This document shows positions 38,601 through 46,963 of a stretch of DNA of 64,000 nt, one piece after another. The DNA is from Cliona cf. orientalis (Eukaryota > Porifera > Demospongiae > Clionaida > Clionaidae). The notes under the pieces were generated by a model. The model was not told where the DNA came from. It did no database searches and worked only from the letters and a program-made list of their open reading frames with translations. The translations under genes and the position numbers were made by a program. Location: assembly GCA_963930775.1 (NCBI GenBank), contig OZ005705.1, positions 1,550,001 through 1,614,000 of the forward strand. Direction: 5' to 3'. How positions within the stretch are numbered: the stretch's first letter is position 1; each line of letters opens with the position of its first letter.

Positions 38601-39534
38601 TGCTATAATATATTATTATCCAACTATTTTGCTGATACGTAGCATGAAGAAATTTGTGCATTTCCATCAAAGCAATTTTATAAAGGTGAATTGGAAACTG
38701 CTGAATCAGTAAAGAACCGAACAAATTCAGAAACCAAGCTCGACGGGTTTTGGCCTGGGCCAAAAAAATCAAGGTGTCCTATTCTCTTCTGCAATGTGGT
38801 TGGAAAGGAAGGTGATTATGAGACAGGCAGCAAAGCAGTTGGAGGGAAGAAAATCGGTATTGGGTCCAAATTTAACCAAAAGGAAGCTTACAAAGTTGTA
38901 AGAATTTTCTTTGCCTTATCACTTCCATGACTGTATCAATCACGGTTTACACTGTAGGTAAATATAGTGAAAGTTCTCACTAAGAAACACAGAGTAAACA
39001 CCAGTTGTATTGCTGTTCTCACACCATACTCGGCTCAAAAGAATCTCATTGAAGAAAAGATGAAAGAAGCAAAGCTAAACATCAAAGTTGCATCAATTAC
39101 TGAAAGCCAAGGTGAGATACATTTTCTGAGTAACTAGCTATCATTTGCTCTCAATGTGAAATTCTGTTAACTGCATGAAAATTTGCTCGTCCAGGTGATG
39201 AGTATGGCATAGTTATTCTCTCCACTGTGCGATCATTGCCAATTAAGGAAATTGCAAATGAAAAGCACGTTCAGGCAGAGCGAGGGTGGCTACTAGAGAA
39301 CCTTGGCTTTCTCACTGACGAGCATCAACTCAACGTTGGTATCACCAGGAGCAAATACGGCCTGATTATTGTTGGTAGGGTCAATCTTTTAAATAAATGT
39401 TATAGTTAGTGGATGCCAATTCTTTCACACTAGGTAACAAGAAATTATTAACTTATGACAATACGTGGAAAGCTCTCATCCAACACTATGAAGAGAGGGA
39501 GTGCTGTGTAGAAGGGGATACATTTTGTGTTTAA
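26647..39534 (+). CDS. HELZ2-like protein: CCCH zinc finger, helicase, RNB ribonuclease, helicase
   Basis: Exons: 26647-26857, 31131-31210, 31282-31496, 31560-32568, 32625-33050, 33116-33197, 33369-37107, 37285-37436, 37504-37671, 37762-37890, 37948-38570, 38643-38897, 38958-39111, 39195-39374, 39434-39534; 2507 codons plus TAA, phases consistent. The first exon has a CCCH finger (C-X5-C-X4-C-X3-H, residues LCDRRPSCRELHCTFPH) like those of HELZ proteins. Helicase 1: GPFGTGKTR, DEGAQ, GDHLQ, TNYRCH, FNTAITRSK. RNB: FTIDPDNAQNLDDA and SSPLRRYIDIEVQR. Helicase 2: GPPGTGKSET, DECGMA, GDHKQLQPV, QYRM, LNVGITRSKYG. It is a close paralogue of the gene ending at 20208, with the same intron positions, but it terminates in GDTFCV-stop without ZU5/Death. 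By family it unwinds and degrades RNA. The link from exon 1 across a 4.3-kb intron rests on phase and the finger's family; transcription might instead start near 31079. Confidence 0.82.
27261..27701. mobile_element. MITE family M3, copy 1
   Basis: Bounded by TACATCCCGAATCCC and GGGACTCGGGATGTA inverted ends. Non-coding. Lies in the first intron of the second HELZ2-like gene, next to copy 2. Confidence 0.78.
27717..28114. mobile_element. MITE family M3, copy 2 (tandem)
   Basis: Ends TACATCCCGAGTCCC and GGGACTCGGGATGTA. Very similar to copy 1 (shared AAAGAATTCGGCCTCGCGATG and ATGGCGGCGTACAGTA); both are followed by GTCTAAGTTGTTCA, so the flank was duplicated too. Confidence 0.78.
28131..28602. 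mobile_element. MITE family M4 with perfect 15-bp terminal inverted repeats
   Basis: ATGCACTCAGTAGCT at 28131-28145 and its exact inverse AGCTACTGAGTGCAT at 28588-28602. A diverged relative lies at about 20400-20760. Confidence 0.75.
28958..29395 (-). pseudogene. Ulp1-like (C48) cysteine protease relic
   Basis: Minus-strand pieces in order. WLGDDHVYLAQALLKKQFP (about 29290-29395) is the conserved block before the catalytic domain in transposon-type Ulp1 proteins. After an intron-like gap, HIGSDHWVTSTSIGREV gives the catalytic His and VYDSKFG the Asp (about 29120-29232). Then QQQKGSSDCGVYAMQYM gives the oxyanion Gln and catalytic Cys, ending at TAA 28958. The last part is one frame off the previous part near 29030, and an in-frame TAG occurs there, so the copy is broken. 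Such proteases are often carried by DNA transposons. It lies antisense inside the first intron of the HELZ2-like gene. The identification is from motifs only. Confidence 0.65.
29396..31130. other. Rest of the first intron of the second HELZ2-like gene
   Basis: No supported gene. A G/C-richer block at about 29530-29860 repeats words such as CGTCCCCC and CCCGGACG, resembling 26970-27120, and is likely repeat-derived. A palindrome AGCTCTAGATCTAGAGCT lies near 30646-30663. Confidence 0.4.
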
Positions 39535-39692
39535 TAGTGTAGCTATGCTGTTGATTATTCATAATATTTATTAATTTATTTTTATATTTTAGCACCTTCA
39601 TAGCTATTATCATTATGGCATTGCATACTTTGTATTGTAGATCTAGGCTATAATTATTAATCTAGTATACGTAGCAATAATTACTATGAATT

Positions 39693-40642
39693 TCATATTA
39701 GGCTATAGTCTAGATTTAGATTATCAACACAGTCCTTGCTATCTTGTGTATACTGTTTCATCATTGGTTCTTTCCATCCACCAAAAGCCTTAAAATTGTC
39801 AAAGGTTGGTTGGTTGTCATATTCGCTATACCTAATAATAGTGAGTACGTGATTAAGTATGGCAGAGTTCCTCATTGAATGTCATGCATTTGTAATACCA
39901 TAAAGGGTATCCTGATCCACCAGCGTAGTTGCTTCCCATTACTCCCACCCACTGGGATTCGCTTGTCAGCACACCAGTCGCAATTGGCTTGTATTTCTGC
40001 ATGAAATATAGTCCATTTAATTTTGTTATGATTAACTGTATAAATGTTGTTAATTAGCTATTCATACACTTGCTGCAGTCATCAATTCTTCAAAGTACTT
40101 CTGATTTGAAGTGAAATTTCCAAGCCAGTTACCTGGATACTACGATGTAATGAAAAATTTTAAGCTATTAATTTTGGTTTAATAGCAAGGTGAATGATGA
40201 TTGTTTACCTCAACATTCAACCAGATTTTATGAATCGATATGTTGGGAAGTGCTTTCACTAAATTAAAACATGCACAAGAGCATAATCTGAGATTGCTAA
40301 TGGATCCGCTAGAGTTGACATCATGTCTACTCGGAGGATAGACTCACTCATTTCATCCACTTGATTACTTGCTGATTTGCCACCAGGGCATGGAGACATG
40401 TAAATATCAATGTTTTTGAAGCCAGCATCTCTCGCCTTCAGTATGGTGTCACTGGCATCGGGGTCGGGAAAACAGCCGATGGTCCGATACGCGCGCACCA
40501 CCACAAACTCGTAATCTCTCTCTTTGAAGCATTTCAAATCGAAAGTAAACATCAGGCGAGACACATCTAGCCCTTTTCTTGCATCGATAGCCACTATATA
40601 AAATAGTAACAAAAACGTAAAATTTACTGCCAGACGGACCAT
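39693..40642 (-). CDS. GH25 lysozyme-like protein 1 (catalytic Asp replaced by Asn)
   Basis: Five exons: 40642-40358, 40258-40209, 40139-40068, 39996-39899, 39831-39693. It starts with a signal peptide (MVRLAVNFTFLLLFYIVAIDA), then KGLDVS, the glycoside hydrolase 25 opening strand with its first catalytic Asp, then an IYMSPCPGGK block. The second exon ends IWLNVE, where functional paralogues read IWLDIE; the Asp of the D-x-E catalytic pair is therefore Asn. The C-terminus has FGGWKEPMMKQY. GH25 enzymes cleave peptidoglycan; a secreted antibacterial or digestive role is the family expectation. This copy may be weak or inactive as an enzyme, and could act as a binding protein. It is the most 3' of four tandem copies on this strand. 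Confidence 0.82.
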
Positions 40643-40801
40643 CTCTGAGATTTATGGCCACTCCCACTTATGCTCCGCGGTACACGCTCAGATGCATACT
40701 ATAGGTCATTCTTCCGTATACAAATTTCTTCATAATGCAGTGGATGCATGCCTTAGCAACAATATCAGCTATGCACCTGCTAGAAAAGCAATAATAAATG
40801 G

Positions 40802-41700
40802 TTAATAACTGTAATCGTAATGACCACGGTCTCCTTGGTCATATTGCTTGATTGCTGGTTCAGTCCACCCTCCAAATGGACTGAAATCTTTGAATGATGG
40901 AGATCCATCATGGTGTACATACCTAAACACATGATCATCATTATCATAATGATTATCATATCCTACCATGAATTTATTAATGTTAATTTACCACAAAGGT
41001 AAAGACATCCCTCCTTTGTAATTGTCTCCCATCAGAGCTTCCCATTCTGACTGGTGGGTGTACACACCAGCTGGCTTGTGCTTCTGGATTTTCAAGAATG
41101 CAGCTTCAGATTTAATAGTCGAACAAAAATATTCTCCTTACTTGAGTTTCTGACACCAATTCTTCAAAATACTTTTGATTCGATTTCTGATCCTCAAACC
41201 AATTCGCTGACCTCTAGACATTAATTTTGTGAGAGTATTGTGCAATGATTACTATATATTTTTTTATCTATCCTGATAGTATATCTGTACCTCAATATCC
41301 AGCCAAATATGTCCATAGGATATTGTTTTCAAAGACTTTACTAAAGAAACAAGAGCATAATGGGTTGCCCTTAACAATTGCGTATACTTTTAATGTACTC
41401 ACCCATCTCCTGCACCTGCTGAGAAGCTGTTTTGTTGCATTTTGGACACGGAGACAAGTACACGTCGAAGTTATCAAAGCCCGCCTCGTACGCTCCTATG
41501 CTGTCGTTGATCGCGTACTCATTCACGGTCCCGTTGCTTCTGTAGCCTTGAAATATCGCGAAGCCATCGATCCCGGCTTCCATAAAGTCTTTAAAATCAA
41601 AATTATATAGCAAATCGGCTACATCCACCCCTTTTGTTGCATTCAAGGAAAACGGGGCCAACAGGAGTAGCAGTAGACACGCACTCGAAACGCGAATCAT
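40802..41700 (-). CDS. GH25 lysozyme-like protein 2
   Basis: Exons 41700-41403, 41340-41291, 41213-41142, 41083-40992, 40922-40802. The start at 41700 gives a clean signal peptide ([21 protein letters not shown]); an in-frame ATG further upstream would bury it. [14 protein letters not shown] opens the GH25 barrel and the second exon ends IWLDIE, so the catalytic Asp and Glu are present. The C-terminal [12 protein letters not shown] motif is shared by all four copies. Predicted secreted muramidase. A perfect NRF1-like palindrome TGCGCATGCGCA lies just upstream (41721-41732). Confidence 0.85.
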
Positions 41701-41720
41701 TATATTGTTTTCCCCGTTAC

Positions 41721-41732
41721 TGCGCATGCGCA
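41721..41732. promoter_or_regulatory. NRF1-like palindrome upstream of GH25 copy 2
   Basis: TGCGCATGCGCA is a perfect match to the palindromic NRF1 consensus, 21 bp upstream of the start codon at 41700. A degenerate version (GCGCGTGCGCA, 42774-42784) lies 39 bp upstream of copy 3. Confidence 0.6.
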
Positions 41733-41777
41733 AAATATTGATACGCGAGACACTAATCACATGATCTCAATCGCAGT

Positions 41778-42735
41778 CTACAGGTTAACATTGCTTGACA
41801 GAGAATAATCTAAATGTACACCACCAGAGTACTCCCACAGCCGCAAATATTGCTTCATCTTCGGTTTTGTCCATCCACCAAATGGTTTAAAATCCTTGAA
41901 TGATGGATAAGTGTCATTATGCACATACCTGCCGTTTATAATAGCATTAATATCACAATAATAGATCTAATGGTAGGTGGCTTTTCATCTTAACCTACCA
42001 GATTGGGTACTGAGCACCCATATGACTCTTTCCCATGATCCTTTTCCATGCCAGCTCACTGGTATACACTCCAGGTGGTTTATGCTTCTGCAAGATTGTG
42101 GACCATAATCGCAAACTTGGCAAAGCTATTAAAAGCTGCAAACCCTTCCATGTTGTTTAAACACTAACTTTGGTTTCAGTGAGTAGTTCCTCCAGAAACT
42201 TTTGATTAATCTTCTGATTTTTATGCCAATTCCCTGATACCTACAAAAATTAATCAATTGATTATTAAAGCAATAATTGGCAAAATTAAATGATCTTACG
42301 TGGACTTCTATCCATATCCGGCGATAAGCATACTTTACCATTGTTTCGTTGAGAATAGTCACTGTGTATATATTATAGGCCTAGGGGGGATCTGCCATGT
42401 ATGATAATGTATGCTAATCGCAGTGGGTGCGGCTTACCCATCTCCAATACTTGCTGCGATGCTGATTTATTACATCTCGGACAAGGAGACATGTACATAT
42501 CAAATTTATTGTAGCCAGCAGTACTTGATTCCTCACTGTCATTAACCAAATTAAGATTGACTGAGCCGTTGTTGCGATATCCTTGGAAAACCGCGAAGTC
42601 ACTGCAGCCCTCCAGTACGTAGTCTTTAAAATCAAAATTGTAAAGAAACACAGATACATCGATTCCTTTTAATGCGTACGCACTATACAAAATAGATAGC
42701 CCAAGCAGGGCAACTGGAGAAGAGAGAGATAGCAT
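41778..42735 (-). CDS. GH25 lysozyme-like protein 3 (both residues of the D-x-E pair lost)
   Basis: Exons 42735-42438, 42361-42300, 42240-42169, 42087-41999, 41928-41778. Signal peptide MLSLSSPVALLGLSILYSAYA, then KGIDVSVFLYNFDF and MYMSPCPRCNKSASQQV. The second exon ends IWIEVH at the position where copies 2 and 4 have IWLDIE, so Asp becomes Glu and Glu becomes His. That exon is also 12-15 nt longer than in copies 1, 2 and 4, with the acceptor moved upstream. The frame is open and all splice sites are canonical, so this looks like a maintained pseudoenzyme rather than a decayed gene. Confidence 0.8.
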
Positions 42736-42974
42736 TTTTACCCCTCGTGAGATAAGAATTGATAGAGGTACGTCGCGCGTGCGCAAAATCAAAGACTCCA
42801 CCCACTAGCGTGCAAAGGTCACTTGACTCTTGGGAAAATCCTATCGGGTAAACAGCAGCTTTTATCTTCAATTTGTGAATAATATATAAACACACTAAAG
42901 CTACAGAGTGTGTTGTATAAATTACTATAATAACATGATCTTTGTCCATTATGATTTAATTGCAGCACTCATGA

Positions 42975-43974
42975 TCAATAATAGTTGAGATCAACTCCAA
43001 CTCCACACTCGGTCCTGTCCCCTTCATACTGCTTCATGGCCGGCCTGCTCCAACCCCCAAAAGATCTGAAATCACTGAATGACGGATTGCTGTCATAGTG
43101 AGCATACCTGAAAGAAAGAAAGAGGGGAAAGGGAACACTGACAAAACTGTCTCTATAAAAAAGAAGTGATAGAGATTACAATACAGCTATCAAGATTATG
43201 ATTTTACCAGAGTTGGTGACTTGAACCACCAGTGTAGCTGTTACCGCCCATTATCTCATCCCACTGTGATTCACTGGCATACACCCCAGTTGGCTTGTGG
43301 CCCTATTAAAATTAATAGTGATCACAAGAAAACTTGGTGAACTGTTCAAAATGATTGCGTCAGGTTCGAATGCTTACACTTGCTGCCGACAATAATTCTT
43401 CAAAGAATTTCTGGTTCTCACTATAGCTTCCCCACCAATATTGTGAACCCTGCAACACGTATCATGGACAATCATCCTCACTATACCATTCCTTACTTGG
43501 GTATGACATGCAATGAACTGATGAAAAAGAGTAAGTATACAATCACATGATCATTAATACAGTACCTCAATATCCAACCATATTTGTCCGTAAGAAATGT
43601 TCAAGGCTTTGACTGGAAAAAACAAGAAGTAATTTGACTTACACATAGATCAATACAAATTATTCAATAAATTTACCCATTTCATCCACCTGTGCTGAAG
43701 CTGATTTGGCACATTTGGGGCAGGGAAACATATATACGTCAATATACTTGAAACCGGCCTGCCTCGCGTTGGCTATGGTGTGAATTGCGTTGGGGTCTGG
43801 TGAGCCGTAACTCCGATAACCACGTACTATCAAGAAATCGTAACCTGCGTTCTTGAGGCATTCGAAATCCTTGGGATACACCAGTGTAGAGACATCGAGC
43901 CCTTTTGTGGCATCCGCAGAGTACCAGCTGGACAGAGCCAGCAGTAAAAACGCATAGACAAAAGGAGACATCAT
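42975..43974 (-). CDS. GH25 lysozyme-like protein 4
   Basis: Exons 43974-43677, 43612-43566, 43449-43378, 43302-43208, 43107-42975. Signal peptide [20 protein letters not shown], then [46 protein letters not shown] and IWLDIE with both catalytic residues present. Ends [19 protein letters not shown]-stop. Predicted secreted peptidoglycan hydrolase. It is divergently transcribed from the TMEM35-like gene, start codons 134 bp apart. Confidence 0.86.
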
Positions 43975-43998
43975 CGCCAGTGAAAATGCCAGATCCGT

Positions 43999-44052
43999 AC
44001 CCCGCCCTCAAAGGAGGGCGGGGTCTGAGAACGTCCTATTTGCGCATGCGCA
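43999..44052. promoter_or_regulatory. Bidirectional promoter between GH25 copy 4 and the TMEM35-like gene
   Basis: Contains a perfect 11-bp inverted repeat (ACCCCGCCCTC, 4-nt loop, GAGGGCGGGGT; 43999-44024), i.e. two opposed GC boxes, and a perfect NRF1-like palindrome TGCGCATGCGCA at 44041-44052. The divergent start codons are at 43974 (-) and 44109 (+). Confidence 0.65.
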
Positions 44053-44108
44053 CAAACGGCCATAGACGACCACTTACCATATTATTATACCTAAAGTGTC
44101 TGACAAAA

Positions 44109-44618
44109 ATGGGCGCGAAGACTCTGGCTTGGCAAATCTCCACTGCTCTGGTGATTCTGCTGTTTGGCTTTGCAGGCACCGTCAAGGTCGCTCCTGCTGT
44201 CAGTGTTAACCTGCACAATGAAATGGTGAGATCACCAAGGCGTACAAAAATTTTAGAATCATCCTATAATAATCTCCCTGTCTTTTTACAGCGAAGCAAG
44301 TTCAATTCTTATGCTCGTATTCCACCATTTGATCTAATTGGTCTGGACCCAGGTCTCTACATGTTCACTGTTGGGCTGACGGAGGTGGTGTGTGTTCTTG
44401 TCATCATTCTCTCATTCTTTCTCGCCTTCCTTGGTCGTCCCGCTGTGCTGGCAACGTGGGCCCTCCTCATGCTAATGTTTGGAGCACTCTACACTCACTA
44501 CATGGTCGGCGATGCAGTGAACGAGATGGGCGGGGCCTTCTTTGGTCTTGCCATTGTGCTGATTAGGCTATACACCATGGACGCCCTCTGGCAGGCCGAG
44601 ATCAAGATTAAGGTGTAG
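44109..44618 (+). CDS. TMEM35-like (DoxX-type) four-helix membrane protein
   Basis: Two exons, 44109-44225 and 44292-44618. The short intron (66 nt, GTGAGA..TTTACAG) is also open in frame, so a retained-intron form would still be translatable. The first segment (ISTALVILLFGFAGTVKVAP) is a membrane helix followed by VNLHNEM and SKFNSYARIPPF; further helices are TVGLTEVVCVLVIILSFFLA, PAVLATWALLMLMFGALYTH and FFGLAIVLIRL, with a YMVGDAV loop. TMEM35A (NACHO) shows the same pattern of MGTIKL..P, EM, a helix ending before VGD, and a final helix; in vertebrates it is an ER chaperone for nicotinic receptors. About 147 residues, slightly shorter than TMEM35A. Family assignment is moderate; the ligand or client is unknown. 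A polyadenylation signal AATAAA lies at 44930. Confidence 0.7.
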   Translation: MGAKTLAWQISTALVILLFGFAGTVKVAPAVSVNLHNEMVRSPRRTKILESSYNNLPVFLQRSKFNSYARIPPFDLIGLDPGLYMFTVGLTEVVCVLVIILSFFLAFLGRPAVLATWALLMLMFGALYTHYMVGDAVNEMGGAFFGLAIVLIRLYTMDALWQAEIKIKV

Positions 44619-44958
44619 GCTGACAAAGAAAAACAACGCTATGTCATGCATGGTAGTCACATCCTAGACCCACATAATATTATCATAGTTAGCCTCGCCT
44701 TGGAGGATTATATTATCCCTTATTATCTTCAGTATGCTCTGCACTAGCTGTATGTGATTATATGAGCTTCTTTTATTGTTATCACATAGTATTACAAACA
44801 ATGACATTGCTAATTTCAAAAGGAAGCGGGGTGAACAAGAGGGAGGGAGGGGTTACAGTCATGAATACTGAATGACGTATTCCATAATAATAATATTATA
44901 ATGTAAACCAGGAAGTGTGTCGAATCTGAATAAACAATAATTAGTGGTCGTTGATCAG
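44619..44958. other. Convergent 3' spacer between TMEM35-like gene and RABL3
   Basis: Holds the 3' untranslated sequences of both genes; AATAAA for the + gene at 44930-44935 and its inverse TTTATT at 44772-44777 for the minus gene. No ORF of note. Confidence 0.5.
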
Positions 44959-45442
44959 TTAGTTATTAAGTGAGGGTGCTCTCCGTGCAAGAGGTCTGAG
45001 TCGTTCTGATGAGCTAGCACCACCGCTGCTAGAAGATGATGCCTACTGAACAGGAGAAAGAGAATAATATGATATTACGTGCCTCAGGGCCATCCCTATA
45101 ATTATTATAGTATTATGATAATACTGACCATACTATGAAATGATGAGGAAAAGAATCTTCTTTCAATCACCTGTGTGAAAAGGTATAATTTATAGTGGTC
45201 ATGGGCAACAAACCAGCCTATAATAATTATTATTCTAGCTCCATAGCCTCATCCCGAGGCCATCCCAGCATTAATTTTTAGTGGTAATTATCCACAAGAA
45301 AGTATATACCGATAATACATAACTGAAATGCTGGGAGGGCCAGGGGACAAAGTTGACTGAGCGCTTCTTACTTTGTCAAAGAATTTGTTTAACTCAATCG
45401 TCTGGTGGGAGTCTAGGGTAAAATGCTTGATCTTAGTGCAAT

Positions 45443-45508
<66 letters not shown>

Positions 45509-46862
45509 AGTTGTGTTTGTAATTGCCAACCAACTAAAGTTTTTACAAGCAAAATTGCCAGACACAAACAAACAAATCAGTTACACGTACAAGGCATTAA
45601 TTGGGGTGTGCACACCAATTAATGGTGTGAGTGTATGTGCGCATTTGTGCAAATGTGTGTACATTTATACAGGTAATGACACTGACCACATTGATAGTGG
45701 CAGCTCCAGCCACACTGCTGCTACTGGACGACTGCTTCACTGATCCATCAGTTTGATCCTAACAACCCAAAACATTACTTTTTTTTCAAATCTCCACACA
45801 ATAATATTAACGCTGCATGCTCACCAATTTTGTTCCAACAATCAGAATGGGCAGTTCCTGGTCGGCAAATTGCTCAGGATCATAGTCTCTTTCACTGAAA
45901 GGGAGAAAAAAAAAGATCTCACTCAGATATCATCTCACCTATATATACCATAGTGTCCCGGGCAAGCGCCCATGAACCGCATTTCAAGGGGCCACTGTAT
46001 ATAGCAGCTTCTATAAAAACATATGGGATTTTGATCGCCCATGTGGACCAAAATCGCGGGTTACGTTAAGCGCTCATGGGCACTTATCCAGTACATGTGT
46101 AGATATTACGGTAGTGCTTACTGGAATGAGTCGGAGTAGCCAGAGAGGCTACCAGTCATAGAGAGTCGCTTGCTACTCGCTGAGCTCGAGTTTGTACCAG
46201 ATGAAGGTCTGTTGCTCTGGTAGTACTCAGCAAGCCACTTGGAGAGGTGGCTATGAGACTTACGATTGGTCAGATCATGTACTAATATCAAGCCTGCTCG
46301 AAATAAGCCAGGGAGGGGTGGAGAGGGAGAGAAGGGATGCAGGAGAAATTATAGAGAGAGAGAGGGAGAGAGAAAGCAAGGGAAAGAGGAGCAAGATACA
46401 GAATGTGAATTTGAAATAAAGTTTACTCCTACCATTGACATTTTGGTAGAACACCGGTCGTCCTTTCTTGTGTGATGGTGAGCCTCCTACGTCCCAAAAC
46501 TCAAGGAAATAGCTAGTCGAAGAAGAGGGTGCCTTCCCGTAGTCATGGATCTATGCAACAGCAGGGAAATGGTCATGAGCAGATATGTACAAATCCACAA
46601 GTTAGCAAAAACTAATAGATCTATGTACCTTGACCTCCACATTACAGCCCACAGTCCAGCTGGGGTTGCTAAGCACCTCGCGGTGACAAATCAAGTGAAT
46701 CAAACTAGTCTTTCCAACACCTGTCAGTAAAAAAAGAGAAAGGGGGAGAAAAAAGAACAGTTGATTAAAATAGGTATAGAAGAGTTTCTTTGTGTGTTTT
46801 CAGCGCGTACCTGTGTTTCCTAGCACCAAGATTTTCACTTTCTTGAGATTCTCAGCAGCCAT
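44959..46862 (-). CDS. RABL3: RABL3-like small GTPase
   Basis: Eight exons: 46862-46811, 46720-46629, 46550-46433, 46281-46122, 45894-45825, 45758-45690, 45443-45372, 45042-44959. The protein starts [18 protein letters not shown]; with the next exon the P-loop reads [13 protein letters not shown], then [23 protein letters not shown] (G3), [28 protein letters not shown] (G4 region) and a C-terminal [21 protein letters not shown] and EQFAD are hallmarks of RABL3 (Rab-like 3), a GTPase without C-terminal prenylation cysteine; none is visible here either. Ser-rich inserts sit in exons 4 and 6. Exon 7 is preceded by a long (CA)n tract directly at its splice acceptor. It shares a short promoter with the + strand coiled-coil gene. 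Confidence 0.88.
45445..45504 (+). repeat. (TG)n microsatellite abutting a splice acceptor of RABL3
   Basis: About 30 TG units. On the gene strand this is (CA)n ending in the CACACAG acceptor of RABL3 exon 7. Confidence 0.95.
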
Positions 46863-46963
46863 GTCACTGTGGTTCTTAAGGGGTGTGGTCCGGTTGGGTT
46901 AGTGGGCGTGGCATATTGTAGTCAAGCCCCGCCTCAATTCAAAAATTCGAACTCGAGGGACGG
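46863..46963. promoter_or_regulatory. Bidirectional promoter between RABL3 and the CCDC57-like gene
   Basis: Only 101 bp separate the two divergent start codons. It contains GGGCGTGG and CCCCGCC (GC/CACC-box-like) and no TATA box. Confidence 0.6.

Noticed and set aside
43905-44108. Upstream extension of the TMEM35-like ORF
   Set aside because: Overlaps the divergent GH25 exon and promoter; the ATG at 44109 directly precedes the first membrane helix.
45445-45504. CRISPR-like or other structured array
   Set aside because: Simple dinucleotide repeat; no spacers. No CRISPR, operon or prokaryotic feature is present in the window.
45600-46480. Short plus-strand ORFs across RABL3
   Set aside because: Shadow frames opposite RABL3 exons and GA repeats; no homology or start context.
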